A stretch of 64,000 nt of DNA from Manihot esculenta (GCF_001659605.2 NC_035173.2:9137413-9201412); one strand, 5' to 3'. Positions 24,230-36,243 are shown, counted from the first letter of the stretch. Notes: generated from the sequence alone by a model not told the origin. A program made the numbers and translations.

Positions 24230-24451
24230 GACAAGCTTTGGCTTTGGATTTTCTTGTCTTCTTCTCCTTGTGAGTTTTGATTTGAGCCAAGGTTGGATTT
24301 CATGGTAGAGGAGGCAGTTCATAATCTTCCTCAACAGCTTCCCACAAGTCACGCATTCAAAAAAAGCTTCCATTCTTACTGCCCACACCTGGTAGTTTTC
24401 TCCATCAAACACTAGTGGAGCCATAACTGGGAGGGAACTCTCACTTTCCAT
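24230..24451 (-). pseudogene. Start of gag of the outer copia element
   Basis: On the minus strand the frame begins at an ATG at 24451 (MESESSLPVM), chosen because it aligns with the start of the inner element's gag; an in-frame ATG 14 codons upstream is also possible. It contains LVFDGENYQVWAVRME, the copia gag N-terminal signature. The frame is cut by the inner element and resumes at 19767 with gag sequence (CLFATVSPTI), which is direct evidence that this was the insertion target. A frameshift near 24340 is likely. Confidence 0.82.
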
Positions 24452-24540
24452 TGCCAGAAGCAGATTTAGTGGTTGTTTTAGGTGAACACTCAATCAAAAG
24501 TAGCCTCACAAGTCTCTAATAAATCCCTTAAGAAAAAAGA

Positions 24541-24730
24541 GCTCTGATATCACGGCTGTTATTAACAGCCTGGATTTTGCAGAAAATAAGAAGAGCTGAT
24601 CTGAAAGGTTTATAATTTTATTAAATTTGAGATTCAAATATATACTACTATTGCAGAACTGAAATTACAGATTAAATGGCTAAAAACTTACTAACGTGAC
24701 TGAAAAATAGCAACACTATAACAGCTAACA
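24541..24730 (-). mobile_element. Primer-binding site and 5' LTR of outer copia
   Basis: On the minus strand TGATATCAGAGC (24541-24552) is an initiator tRNA-Met type primer site. The LTR probably covers 24557 to 24723 or 24730, bounded by the inverted ends TGTTA and TAACA. It contains a TATA-like TATATATTTG and an AATAAAA polyadenylation-like motif. The outer end is uncertain because TAACA occurs twice within 12 bp. Confidence 0.6.
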
Positions 24731-26718
24731 AACAGATTTCCTAAATATAAGCAAAAATCTAAGATTCTACTTTAATTTAAAAATAAATACATAATCAGAT
24801 CATGAGCCACTTTTAATAATATCTTATGAAGAATATATAAAAAGAATATAATTAAAGGGTGAAAGTGAATATTTAAAAATAAAAAATAAAAAGACTCAAA
24901 TTCGTATAAAGCTACCTAGTTTCTTAATGTTGTTATATACTCACTATCTTATATATATATATATATATATATGAAATTTATGAACATTGTAATTCATGTG
25001 GGTCATATGAAAGTTTCCATTTGTGAATGGTGATATTCACCATTTTGTTTGTTTTACAAAAAAAATATTTTATAAAAAAATATTTTTTATATTTTTTAAA
25101 TATTTGAAGCATTAAAAAAATTAATTAATAAAAAATATTTTTTTAATAAAAAAATAAATCATTTTAAAGAAAATAACTTACTCTTTTAGAAAGAAAAAAA
25201 AATCATTTTTCACAATCTTTTTAAGATCTCTTTATATAAATTTTATTTTTTAAATTAAAATTAAATAATAAAAAATAAATTATTTCATTAAAAAATATAA
25301 AGAATAATTTTCGTAGGAAATATTTTTTAAATATAAATTATTTTTCCAAAACAATAAGTTTAGTCCTGCTTAGCTTTTGTTTTATTGAGCTGACTGTCCT
25401 TTGTTCTTTGTCATATTTGGTTAAGGAGGCCTCAAGTCTTATTGATGCCTAAAAAATGAGAATTTTAAGAGGGAGTGGAAGAACACTTTCTAGCTGTATT
25501 TTAATTCTCTGTTTGGTATTGTAATTGGAGGCTAAAACTCACTTTTATATATATATATAATGCTGTTGAAAAAATAATGAAAAAAATTATTTTGTCATTT
25601 CAGTATTTTTATCACTAAAACTTTATCAAATTTAGTTTAAATAATTTTGTAACATTCATTCTCTTGCTAATATATTTTCAAAATTACGTATATTTCTTTG
25701 AGTTAAAAGTGCATATGTAATTGTGCACCAATAATTTCTCTAAATTATATCATCCTGTTTAATTCATATTATCAATATACTTGCGTGCATCAGACATTCA
25801 CAAATGAGAAAATTCTTAAACTAACACCCAGTATATTTTAATTCTTTTCCATCAAATTTTATTGTATTTATTTATTTAAATAAAATAAAATTCAATTTCA
25901 AAAATTCTCAACTTTTTTTTAATTCTCTTATTATGATTATTAATTAAGTAAATAACTAAGATTAATAAATAAATAAAAAGTGTTATTTTACCTTGTACAT
26001 TTTTTAGTTTTTCCAAGTTGTATATTACCTTATATTTATTAAAGAAAAAAAAATATAATTGCTCGCTAACTCCACCTTAAATAATAAATCGTTCATTAAA
26101 ACAATAAATAGTTACAATTTAGAAAAATAACTCCTTGTTTGAAATTAAACATTTCAAAAGAACTCAATTGTTTTTTATTAAATTTATTATTTAAAATAAA
26201 AGAATAGATAATATTTTCATTTAATAAAAAACATATTTATATATTTTATGAGAATTTATTTAATTTTTTTTAAAAATATATATCATACTGAATGAAGAAT
26301 AAATGCTAAATTGCTAACTTTAAAAGCAAACTCTTTAATGCCCAACTAGAATTATAAAAATTCAATTGAATCGTGCATTTTAAATAGTAATCAAACCAAA
26401 AGCAGGAAAATTTATTTCAATTGAATTCTATTGAATTGAATTAATTCAATTGATTTCCACAAAATTCTTGTTTAAAGACTAAAACCAAACATTAATGTAA
26501 AACTGGGAATGCACCGACAAAAAAAAAAAAAAAAAAAAACTATCTATTTTGAGCTTTGAGCAGTTTCTAACATTAAACTTCCATCATTTGCATTTAAGTA
26601 GAAGCTACCATTTCAAAATCCCTAATTGTCTTCTCTCTCTAAATCCAAAATCCCAAATCCAAAATTGCTTCATGGAGATCAAGAAAAAAGACGGAAATTG
26701 CATTGGGTAATTACTAAC
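24731..26718. other. AT-rich intergenic DNA
   Basis: No gene or recognisable element seen. It includes an AT dinucleotide run (about 24949-24972), many A/T homopolymers and a run of about 21 A at 26519-26539. The last 150 bp lies downstream of the BAP31-like gene and would include its 3' UTR. Confidence 0.6.
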
Positions 26719-27093
26719 TCACATATTCTTCTTGCCATCAGATTGTGAAGAACTCTGGTCTATCGACTCCCATTGGTTCAGCAGGCGCAGCTAGCAAGCA
26801 ATCATACTCTAGAAGGAAACCTTCAGATTACTTTCGCTTAGCCTCAGCTTCAGCTTTTGCAGCATTTGCCTCCTTTGTTTTTGCCTCGCATTCAAATTCT
26901 AAATTCTTGATCTTAGACTTCAAGTTAACAATTTCTTCCCCCAGCGCTTTGATCTCCTCCGACCCACCATTTTTGCCATCATCAAGGCTTCGGCTTTGTT
27001 TCTTAGCAGCCTCCATTGTCTTCCTCAGCAAACGTAGTTCTCTAATGTAATGATGCAGTCTATCTATCATCAATGCGAGGAATAGCAAGAATC
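26719..27093 (-). pseudogene. BAP31-like gene, exon 2 (broken C-terminus)
   Basis: The acceptor TTCATGCAG lies just before 27093, and the exon joins exon 1 in phase to read LMG-FLLFLALMIDRLHHYIR. It encodes the end of the third membrane segment and a charged coiled coil (MEAAKKQSR, LKSKIKNLEFECEAK), as in plant BAP31-like ER membrane proteins. A TAA at 26828-26830 stops the frame at residue 183, where the family normally continues with a Gln-Ser-Glu stretch. Homologous sequence resumes after it (SEGFLLEYD), loses frame through a small deletion and ends in a KK-type tail (SDGKKNM, stop ending at 26719). The family is about 220 residues, so the translated product would lack its tail and ER-retrieval signal. 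Confidence 0.8.
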
Positions 27094-27288
27094 CTGCATG
27101 AATAAATCACTTGTGAATCAAATACTAAACTTTATGCAATGACATCGCTTGAATTATTTGATGATGGCAGCTAATCCAAGTCAAAGCCTCCGACCTTTAG
27201 TAACATTCTACACTGGAATAAAATATTTGACCCCATTCCAGCAAAATATAAAGTTAAAATATAAAAAGTTAAAACAAAAAAAGAAAAT

Positions 27289-27685
27289 AAGTCCAATTAA
27301 GACCCTATAGTTTACTCAAGAACCAAATAAATCCAATTTAAAATTTTGGACCAATTAAACCCTTCTACTATTATTAAGGGCCAAATAAGTCCTAACATAA
27401 TATAATATTATTTTTTTAATAATAAAATATTATTTTTTAGAATTTAAAAAATCAAGAATTTAGTATTTTAATTACCATAAAAATTTTAAAAAATACATAG
27501 ATATAATAAATAATTTTTAAAATTACAAAAATAAAGTTTTAACATATAAAAAAATATTTTTATTATTAAAAATAATATTATATTAGATGAGGACTTATTT
27601 AACCTTTGAGTAAAAGTAGAGGGACTTAATTGCCCAAAATTTTGAATTGGGCTTTATTCAGGAGCTTAATTGGACTTATATTAAA
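27289..27685. repeat. MITE-like palindromic element
   Basis: The left arm starts ATAAGTCCAATTAAG and the right arm ends with its complement CTTAATTGGACTTAT. The arms (about 140 bp) share further matches in inverted order, including AAATAAGTCCT...TAATATAATATTA opposite TAATATTATATTAGATGAGGACTTATTT. The centre is AT-rich and has no coding capacity. The sequence resembles foldback/MITE families common in plant introns. No clear target duplication was seen, because the flanks are A-rich. Confidence 0.7.
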
Positions 27686-30549
27686 AAAAAAGTGCTTTCT
27701 ACAGGAACTTGTGCGCGCATGATAACCATTACAATCCTTTTCCTGCATATAACAAATACACCATTTACCATGCTATATTAGAATGTGAGCAGCCACTAGA
27801 AGACCAGATAAATGAAATATTAAAGGACTACACCTGAAGTTCTAGTGGTAACATGTCAAAAAAATTAAAATAAAAAAATAAAAAATAAGTTTTAGCGGTA
27901 AGAGGCAGCAAGAAACAACAGATGATCACTATGATATCTATCCTTTCATTCACATCACCAAGATTATTCAGAGAATCAGAAGAACAAATTCTATCCCAGT
28001 AGTTAGTATGATTTATTGTGAACACGTAGAAGTGTTCATTTCCGCTTTTATCCCACATCCACTCATATGCCCATTCATTCGACAACATCAATATATGGAT
28101 CAATTTGATCCTTCTGATATTTTGTTCTCTCTATGCCATACTTTTTGAATCTTTCCATGACCACTCGCATGATTTTCAACCTTGATTCAAAACTTCATGA
28201 GATCCATTGATCAACTGTCAAAAGAATACGAAGTGGATTGATGAATTCATTCACCCAGAATTCACCCTCTCTAAAACACACGGAAGGCTAAAGACAGTAT
28301 ATATTACCCATTTGTTCTCCTCTATACAAAGTTTGCCTCAAAGATTATGACCCGAGTACACAATAATTGTGCCTGCAAATCTCATCAAAGCAATCTTCTC
28401 CCATACAATAACTAATAAAACGCATATTGTTATTGGTTTCCTTACTATAAGCTCTAAGCCCTACCATACCAAAAAAACTTGAATGCTCTAGAGACAGAGA
28501 GAATATCTTATTACAAGTCTTAGCTGATAAATAGGAGCATTAAAGGAAATGAATCCACTACAAACCTGACATGCTTGCAACAAACTCTGCCACAGCATCT
28601 ACATTTTTATCTAATTTCTCGACGTATTGCATATTGATGCAGTCAAGCAAATCAAACATTTAGGAATTTCAGGTTTCCATAAGAAAGCTTATAATATTTA
28701 GAAATCTATCATTACTAGTATTTATAACATGCTTGTCTTGTTATTTATACCCACTGTACATACTCGTTATTTAATTTCATATATAATTTTCTGTTAATTT
28801 TTCTAAGACATGATATAATATTATTTTTCAGTTAATTTTTCTAAGACATGATACAATATTATTCTAATACAAATGATTTTAAATAGCTAATTAAATTTAG
28901 CTTCACATTATTATAATATCAAATTACCACGATTATTTTTACTTTTTATTTATGTTTGTTTTATGTTTTTTATTCTTTTTACACATTTGGTTTGTTAATC
29001 CTAAACAAAATCAAACTGTATTTTTTTAACCATCCTCTTTGGTTATACTGTTTTTATAGTTTAAGATTTCTTTGGTTCTACTATTTTTAGGGTCAAGTTA
29101 TCGTTTTTTACTATTCTTAGCAATACAGATATCATGCTGTTTTTATAAATGGTATTACAAATGCATATTAATTTAAAGTTTCTTTATGTTATATTGTTTT
29201 AAAATACTTTCATTTTGCTTGCACATATTCTGTTGAATTTGTAAATAACATAGCCATGCAAATATCAGTTTAGGTTTTAGTCCTTTTTTTTTATTTTACA
29301 ATATTTTCACTTTGCTTAAAAAATAATTTTCAATAGTTAATTAAATTTAATAATTTGTTGTTATACCACCAAATTATCATGGATATTTTTGTCCATACTA
29401 TTATTCTCTCTCCTTCTCTTTTTTTATAAATTATATATTTATATTTATATAGATCATAGATTTCTTTTTTAACATAAAATTTCATACTAAAGTAATACAA
29501 TTCTAAAAAATAATATACTGTATATTAAAATACAATTCATCATGTTTTGATAAAATTATAAATAGATAGACAGACAGATAAATAAATAAATATAGTATTA
29601 CTATAAAATTATTTTGTTAGCTTAGTTTACACATGATATGATAGGCTAAATTCTTATATTATTGTATTATTTATTTCATTAACCCAACCATAAATCCTAT
29701 TTTTGTTTGAATGTTCTTAAATTCTTATAATGCTTTTCACAATTACTTAACCCTAATCATCATACATTATAATGTAAAAACACATTCATTTATTAAATAA
29801 TCAAATAATTCATGAGAATATTTTATCATAATTAATAATAAAAACATACATTATATTACAAGACTAAAAAATCTGCATAAAAGAAAGTTTTATCATTATT
29901 ACGTTCATTATATTTAATATTGGAAGATAAATTTTATTATGATAACTAAAAATCATATAAAGAGTCATAAAAGTAAGATCATAACATCTAAGGCTGATTG
30001 GAATTCTAATTTTCTAAAAGAAATCATTAGAAAAAAAAATTTTTTTTTGGCTATAGATCAAACGTTGACTTCAAGTTTTAATTAAATTGAAATTGGTTTT
30101 TTATGAAAATATAAATTTATGATTTTCTAAGGAAACATAAATTAACGTCTATAATAATTTTTTTTTTTTAAATAGAGAGATATATTCTTTAATAGAATAG
30201 AATTTTAATTAAAAAAATAGAGAGATATTCTTTAATAGAATAGAATTTTAATTTAAATAGAAAATTATTCTAAACAATTAATGAAAGAAATTTAAACAAT
30301 AACAAATTTATATATTACTTTTTAGCCAATCAAAATAAATAACACCTTGTAAATTATTAAATTCAACAACATATTTTTTACCCTCTACAACATCAACCCA
30401 CCAAACCATAACTAAAGAAACACTTGCCACTTTCCCAAGCCAACCTAATTGTTTGGAGGGGGAAAAAATCCCAACCATGGCAAAATAGACTCTTGCTATT
30501 ACCACTCTAAACCATCATTTTCCTTCCATCTAAGAGCTGCACTGGAAGA

Positions 30550-31515
30550 GAGGAGTTTCATCATATAGTTGGTTACAAATAAGCCAATAAAACACAAATG
30601 CATGCCTGTGAACGAGCAATAAGAGCACGATGAAGCACACTTGGTACAGAAGTATTTATCCGCTTTCAAGTGATGATTGCTCCATCTATTAAGATAGAAA
30701 AGATAGAACATAAAGGGCCTTGTTTATAAAAGCATACTCTCTTCTCTGATGTGCGCTATATTATGGTATCCTATATTCATTAAAACGGTGATTGGGATTA
30801 AGCCACGTGATGATATTCATGAAAAACAAAAAACTCTATTTTTTTGCTTAGAGATTCCCACGTTTAAAAATAGCAGCTTCTTTGCTTATTTGGCAAAACA
30901 AAGAGAGATTGATTCAAGAGCTACTACTGAAAGACTTCTTTGCTTATTTGACAATCAAAGATTCCCGTTCTCGGATGAGGGTTCTCCTTCATTCTTCCAG
31001 AATTTAAATGTCATTCAAGAGCTATTGTATCTATTATTCCACCTATTCTTGATCGACAACATGCACTTGTTTTAAAAAGCCAACAAGTGTTTGTAGTTAT
31101 CCATGTTTAGCATTTTCAATATTTTGAATTACATAATTAATTTGAACAAGTCTTTCAGTAGTAACTGCTAGATTCATCTACCTTTGGTTGCCAAATAAAG
31201 AAAGAATTTTCTATTGATAGACATTGGAACCTCTAAGTGAAAAAACAAGAGTTCTTTTGCTCCTTCAATAATATAATATAGTGCACATCAAAGAAGAGTA
31301 TCCCCTTTATAAACAAAGCCCTCTGTGCGCTTTCTTAATAGATGAAGCAATCGTCACTCAATTGCTCAAAAGAAAATTTGTACAAAACCATGTGATTTGT
31401 ACTCGTTTACATACCATGCGTGCTTCCTCGAACCCTTACTACTCCTCATTCGCTGCTGTTGCTTGTCTTTTAGTGGTCTATTTATACTCAACTACATGAT
31501 GGAACTACTCTTAGC
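30550..31515. repeat. Large imperfect foldback (inverted repeat)
   Basis: The sequence from about 30550 to 30955 reappears in reverse complement from about 31515 down to 31140. Matching pairs include TCATCATATAGTTGG with its counterpart near 31500, GATTGCTCCATCTATTAAG with the complement near 31350, and CTTTGTTTATAAA with the complement near 31310. The arms carry numerous substitutions and indels. In the left arm and loop a segment beginning CTTCTTTGCTTATTTG is also partly duplicated. No transposase is recognisable. Confidence 0.65.
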
Positions 31516-32519
31516 CGGTGGTCACTCAACAACTCCATCCTTGCCTATGTGTGACCAAAGCTATCTCTTTTGATTGATTTGATCAAACACTTACTTTTCC
31601 CCCCAGAAAAGATGGATAAAGCCCTTTTCCATCTCGCTTTGTTAGTCCACTAACACCAGTTACACTAAGTTAGTACAACACTAGCTACAGTAGTAACTAG
31701 TGCAATGAGTTAGATTTAACCTTTATCTCAAGAGAATTAAAGGATCGTTATAAACAAGAAAGATTAAGTATTGAGATAGCCTATTTTGCTGAATCCTAAA
31801 AGATCCACCTCCACCTGGAAGTGTCAATGGACTTCCTCCATTGGCTCATGATCCAAACAACCCAATGCTTTAAATAGGGCCCTTGCAGAAGAGGTTGAAA
31901 AGTTGAAGTTTGTTGTTTGCACGCTGAAAGTCTTGAACCAAGCAAAAATTCATATATACATTACCCTTGAACAGCTTTGTCACATGGTGGGAATAGTCCC
32001 ATTTGGCAATCTCATTACCTTTATTCATTTGGACTTACTTTAAGGCTAAGGAATTCAAAAATCATCTTGATGCTCTCTCCACATTATGAATAGTTAACTT
32101 CTTCCTACCTTATCCATTAGAGAGAGGTAAATGGAAATATTAACTTAAAACATTCTCGGTGTAACGCAACAGGAAGAGTAGGATGCTGGGCTTAATAGCT
32201 CTAAGAAGGGTTAGATGCTACTTCTAAGAACTAAGAAGTTCAAAACCTCTAAATTTAAGAAGATACAAGGGTTAGATAACATATACAAGAAGTTCAAATA
32301 CCAAAGTCAAATCCCCATAGAAGGGATAATGAGGTAAGTGATGTGTGATACAAACTCAAGCCTCCTAAGACAGGATTTTTTGTGTAACACCAACCTTTGG
32401 TAGGAAATTAAAGATACATGAATTACAAAAAAGAAAGAAGTAAAGGAAATCACAAATCCTAAGATAATTTACAGCACCTAATTATATTAAACATTTATAG
32501 GAGCTAATAAAGGGTCAAA

Positions 32520-32640
32520 TATCTCACCACTCCCCCTTAAGTTGGAGAGCATAAGTCATATGCTCCAAGCTTGTTACAAATGTATTCAACTTGAGGACCT
32601 CTAAGGGATTGCTAAAAGTAATTTAGGTCCAAGACCATTC
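32520..32640 (-). pseudogene. Copia RNase H tail and polypurine tract remnant
   Basis: On the minus strand the segment encodes RGPQVEYICNKLGAYDLCSP followed by Thr and a stop, the usual C-terminus of many plant copia RNase H domains, and then AGGGGGAGTGG, the usual polypurine tract and LTR start. Sequence further left (about 32160-32526) is probably the decayed 3' LTR. Nothing else of the element is recognisable. Confidence 0.65.
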
Positions 32641-33824
32641 ACAAGACTCTTTACAAGTATAGTGAAGAAAGAAGAAAACAAGTGCAGAGAAATTTGGATG
32701 GAAGTATTCTAGGGCAAGCAACTGGAGATGGATGGCAAGAACTTGTTGTGGTAGAGGGAGTCAAGGAGGGAATGCCACCTGGAGATGCTAACAGAAAAGC
32801 CTAGCTCGAATATCTGTATACAATGGGGGCAGGGAGAGGAAGGAGAGTATGGATATATAATACAATACTGTGCCCTTTTTTCCTTCTTTATAAACACTCA
32901 GTTTTCACCTTATGGATTTGGTTGTTGCTTATCGTTTTGTCAATCGGTTAGTTCTTTACTCTGGTTCAGTTCAGTTTCTCAAATGAATTCTGGTATTTTT
33001 GCTTACTAGGTTGGAACCTACCCTGATGATTTGGACACGCCTAAATTCAGTAAAATTTCTATTTGTGCATATCTAATCCATTTTCAAATTCTAGTAAGCA
33101 ACTTTGTTATTTCCTTATTTTTATATTCCTGTGTTGTTGAAGCAAGAATCAAGAGAGGGAAAGATATATTCTAAAGTCAGCAACTCTCCTATAGGAAAAA
33201 GAAGTAAAGAGGGGGTTTTGCAATTGTCCACTTTTGTACAAGTTAACAATAGACACAATATAGGACCATTATTATTAAGTGACAACATCAAAGGTTGAAA
33301 AAATGAGATAAGAATCCTGTTTCCAAAGTGGTTCCATACAAGAGCATGCCTATGATCCATACAGCTCCAACCAATTTAACCAAGTAATTTCATGAAATAA
33401 TCGAGAAGCATCTAACCCTCCTCTCCAAATTTCAAATAAATTTAAGAAAAGAAAAAAAAATTCAACAGTTCTCTAATTTGCGCGTGTATCTCATTTCTAA
33501 ACAAATCTTCCACCATTTTTTGGGTACTCAGTCCCAATATTTTTAGCAATCACATATCTAATAACCTTAAAACAAAATAAATTAAGAAAACAACTCAAAA
33601 ACTCAGTTCACATCAATGTGTCTGCGCGAAATTCAACAACCAAACAAAGAATTGAAAATTGCTTTTAGTAATTGCTATTTCATTCAGATATTTATGTTAT
33701 CATCGCATTCAATTTTTCAATAAAATCAAAATTCAAGAACAATCAAAAACAAAAATGTCAAAGAAATAATGGGTCTCACAGAATGCCAAAATCAAGGTAA
33801 AAGCAAGCGATAGAAAAGAATTAC

Positions 33825-34107
33825 CCATGAGAGACGCTTCAAGCATGTGGCTGGACATGAGTACCTGGTCCGTAGGGTTGGGAGAACCGGCCTCGATCGC
33901 ACGGTTTTGGATCTCGATGATACTGTACAGACTAGACAAGAGCACAACAAAGACAGTACCGGCTACGGTCTTGACCATGACGGGCCCTCTCCCTCGCTTC
34001 ACCCGATCCAAAGTCGCGATAACGATCTTCCTCAAAGGGGTTTTAAACAGAAGTATCATAACCAGCGCCATTTCGGCAAAGATTACTGTGTAAAGTAGAT
34101 GTATCAT
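33825..34107 (-). CDS. BAP31-like gene, exon 1
   Basis: Encodes the N-terminal 94 residues of a plant B-cell receptor-associated protein 31-like protein: a first membrane segment with the family motif FAEMAL, then LLFKTPLRK and LDRVKRGRGPV, a second membrane segment (VFVVLLSSLYSI), then NPTDQVLMSSHMLEASLMG. The family consists of three-span ER membrane proteins with a cytosolic coiled coil, linked to protein export and quality control. The ATG at 34107 is chosen because family members start at this point (MIHLLYTV); an in-frame ATG lies 14 codons upstream (34149). The exon ends in phase 1 at ATGG/GTAATT. Upstream (34110-34200) is a CT-rich stretch typical of plant 5' UTRs. The exon itself is intact; the gene is broken in exon 2. 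Confidence 0.85.
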
Positions 34108-34149
34108 GTTGTGCACGATTAAAGACAAGATCGACAAGATTGAGAACAA

Positions 34150-34598
34150 GCAAAGAACGCAGAGAGGAGGAGAGGGAGAAGATTGAAAGAAAAGGGCAAA
34201 GAAGCAAACGTTGACAGGTAGTTATGATTTTGAACTAGTAAATCACTATAAGGTCCCTTTATAAAATATGCTTATCAGAGGCCCTTTATAATGTGAAAAT
34301 TAATTAATTAGTGCTTTTTTTACAAAAAACTTGATCAAAAGATCCTTGCATTGGTCCAAGATGACAATGTGTTGGGATAATATAATTAGGTTTACTTTTT
34401 GAATTTTTTTTTGAAAACAAAACTAAAACTACTTACTGTATTAATAAAATTCCATCAAACAAATAAGAATATCATCCCAAATAGAGAGACGATTATGCCT
34501 GAAAGATTGTTTAGCCAAAAGTATGAGTAGCTAGAGTAGCATTACAACGAACCCATCTAACAAAAATATCAGTTGTAGAATCTAATAAAGATTTACAA
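34150..34598. other. 5' flank of the BAP31-like gene
   Basis: A CT-rich putative 5' UTR (minus strand) runs to about 34200, followed by AT-rich sequence with no recognisable gene or element. No clear TATA box could be assigned. Confidence 0.4.
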
Positions 34599-35254
34599 TT
34601 ATTCAAAATCAAATCCCTGCATAAGATAATTTGGCAAAATTATCTCTTCTTTCTTTCTTATCTCTTGAATATAAATCATTAAAATCTCCTGAACAAAGCC
34701 ACGGAAGAGAGTTTCTACGAGATAAAACTCGAATAAGATTCCAAGACTGATGTTGTCCTTGTGATTCCGGAAACCCATAATAACTAGTAAATCTCCATTG
34801 AACATTACCTTCTGAAATAACCGAATCAATAAAATTTGAAGAAAAGCCAACTACAAAAACATACCCATGACTCCTCAATAAAATTTGAAGAAAAGCCAAC
34901 TACTGAAATATACCCATGACTCCTCCACCACATTAACGAAATGCCTCCTCTCAATCCTTGTCTATTGACTGAGAAGCAACCATCAAAATGTAAAAAACTA
35001 CGAAAAAATTCCATACGAGAACTAAGAGCTTTTGTTTCCATCAAAAATAAAATGTCCGACTTGTAACTAGGAACCAAATCCTTCAATGCGATAACTGTCC
35101 GAGGATTACCGCCATAAATCTGCCAAAGAGGTCTGCATATTCTGAAAATTGATTGGATTGTATGTGAGAAACATCCCCACCATACATAAATCATAAGTGA
35201 CGATCGGAATATCTTTGGAGCTCTTAATAGGGACAACAACATCTTTTTCTTCAT
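34599..35254 (-). pseudogene. LINE (L1-type) endonuclease fragment
   Basis: Minus-strand reading gives the plant L1 apurinic-type endonuclease pattern in order: GGNPRTVIALKDLV, DILFLMETKA, GLRGGISLMWW, WRFTSYYGFPE, then NLIRVLSRR and LPWLCSGDFND. Reverse transcriptase is absent and frames shift at least twice. A 49-bp segment is tandemly duplicated at about 34828-34925, which breaks the frame. No poly(A) tail or target duplication was identified. Confidence 0.78.
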
Positions 35255-35864
35255 TAATAGTCAATTCTTCATTGATAGTCAATTGATGCAGATCGTCTTA
35301 CATGGGGAAGGGAAAAGAAGAAGTTAAGTTTAAGGAAGAGGAAAAGGCGAGAGCATCGAGTCACAAAGAGACCACAGAGGAAAACTTGCATCCATAAATT
35401 TAAAATTACTTTTTGATTTTTAAAAGTTTTGATTGTACTTATTTAATTTGATTTTGATAAAAAAATTTAAAAATATTAAACCGAATCAAAATAGTTATTT
35501 TTAAATGATTTTATAAGTAGCAGATGAGAACCCTGAGTCTGGCTCGCTTACAGATGACTCTGCCAAGATAAAACAGCGTTCCTCACCATTTGGGTGATGC
35601 CAATTTTCTTCAGAGACTTAGCCATTGTCAAAAGGGAAGTTAAACCCTCATCCTCCTCCCTTCTTAGTGGGACCCCATCATTCCTTAGTTCCACCCATAA
35701 GTTTCAACTCGTTTGGAGATGCCCAAGACCTCCAGACTTTTGGTATCAAAGGATAAAAAACTTATTTTTCTATCGCTTTAATGAGGAGGGTATTTAGTTG
35801 AACATCATCTAGCATTTGCATTCGTTAAAAAATCAGAACTCCTCATTTTTTGGGTACCCAACTA
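35255..35864. other. Unassigned intergenic DNA
   Basis: Moderately AT-rich. I see no convincing coding region, RNA gene or repeat boundary. Confidence 0.4.
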
Positions 35865-36243
35865 GTATAGCTGGAAGAAGAGTGATACACTCGGTTCGAT
35901 GTGGTTCTTAAGACAGACGAACCGGAAAGCCACCAGGATTCTCCAATTATTAGGATGCAGCTGGGCAACCGAAAGCTTGTAGAATTGAAGGACATCAGCA
36001 AAAAATGAGTCTATGGAGGGGCAAAGACACAAAAAGTCTCTCAAGGAATTTGTAGGTACCATAAAGGCAGTCTATATCTTGCTCTGATAGGACAGACGGA
36101 ATGTTACTAATTGAGCTACCTTCATTTCTTGAAGCCTCCCTCAATGGAACGATAGGGGCCGGGGCATGGATAGGGTCGTTAGAGGAGGAGCTTGAGGCGG
36201 AATCTCCACTAGGGGTTAGAGAAGAGGAGCTATTCCTATTCAT
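35865..36243 (-). pseudogene. Gypsy-associated extra ORF (Transposase_28-like), remnant
   Basis: Starts MNRNSSSSLTPSGDSASS (ATG at 36243), has a Ser/Pro-rich lead, then VLSEQDIDCLYGTYKF and, after a frameshift near 36010, LQFYKLSVAQLHPNNWRILV and IEPSVSLFFQLY. The pattern 'LHPNxWRxLVAF ... EPSxxLF' is that of the putative gypsy-type transposon family (Pfam Transposase_28) often carried antisense in Tat-type elements. Function is unknown. The rest of its parent element is not clear; 36400-36850 may be decayed LTR. Confidence 0.6.

Larger units (their letters stand above)
27094..33824 (-). other. 6.7-kb intron of the BAP31-like gene
   Basis: Bounded by GTAATT (donor, 33824 downwards) and TGCAG (acceptor). 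It is AT-rich and contains a MITE-like palindrome (27289-27685), a 37-40 bp direct duplication around AGAGAGATATTCTTTAATAG (30171-30256), a large foldback (30550-31515) and a copia 3' tail (32520-32640). I see no conserved gene in 27700-30500 or 32650-33800. Confidence 0.7.

Noticed and set aside
25020..25360. Possible second MITE in the AT-rich flank, suggested by similar words around ATATTTT and TTGTTTT
   Set aside because: Matches are low-complexity A/T runs; no convincing inverted arms or target duplication.
26672..26711. Possible plus-strand first exon starting MEIKKKDGNCIG before GTAATT, behind a CT-rich stretch
   Set aside because: Only 12 codons, no recognisable partner exon downstream, and it overlaps the 3' end of the BAP31-like gene on the other strand. 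Too little support.
28100..28640. Less AT-rich stretch in the intron checked for a nested gene
   Set aside because: No sustained frame with recognisable motifs and no RNA gene features visible.
30749..31075. 108-codon plus-strand frame in the intron
   Set aside because: Lies across the arm and loop of the foldback, AT-rich, no known motif; best explained as chance.
33827..34098. Two plus-strand frames over BAP31-like exon 1
   Set aside because: Shadows of the minus-strand exon, whose membrane segments and splice site are clear.
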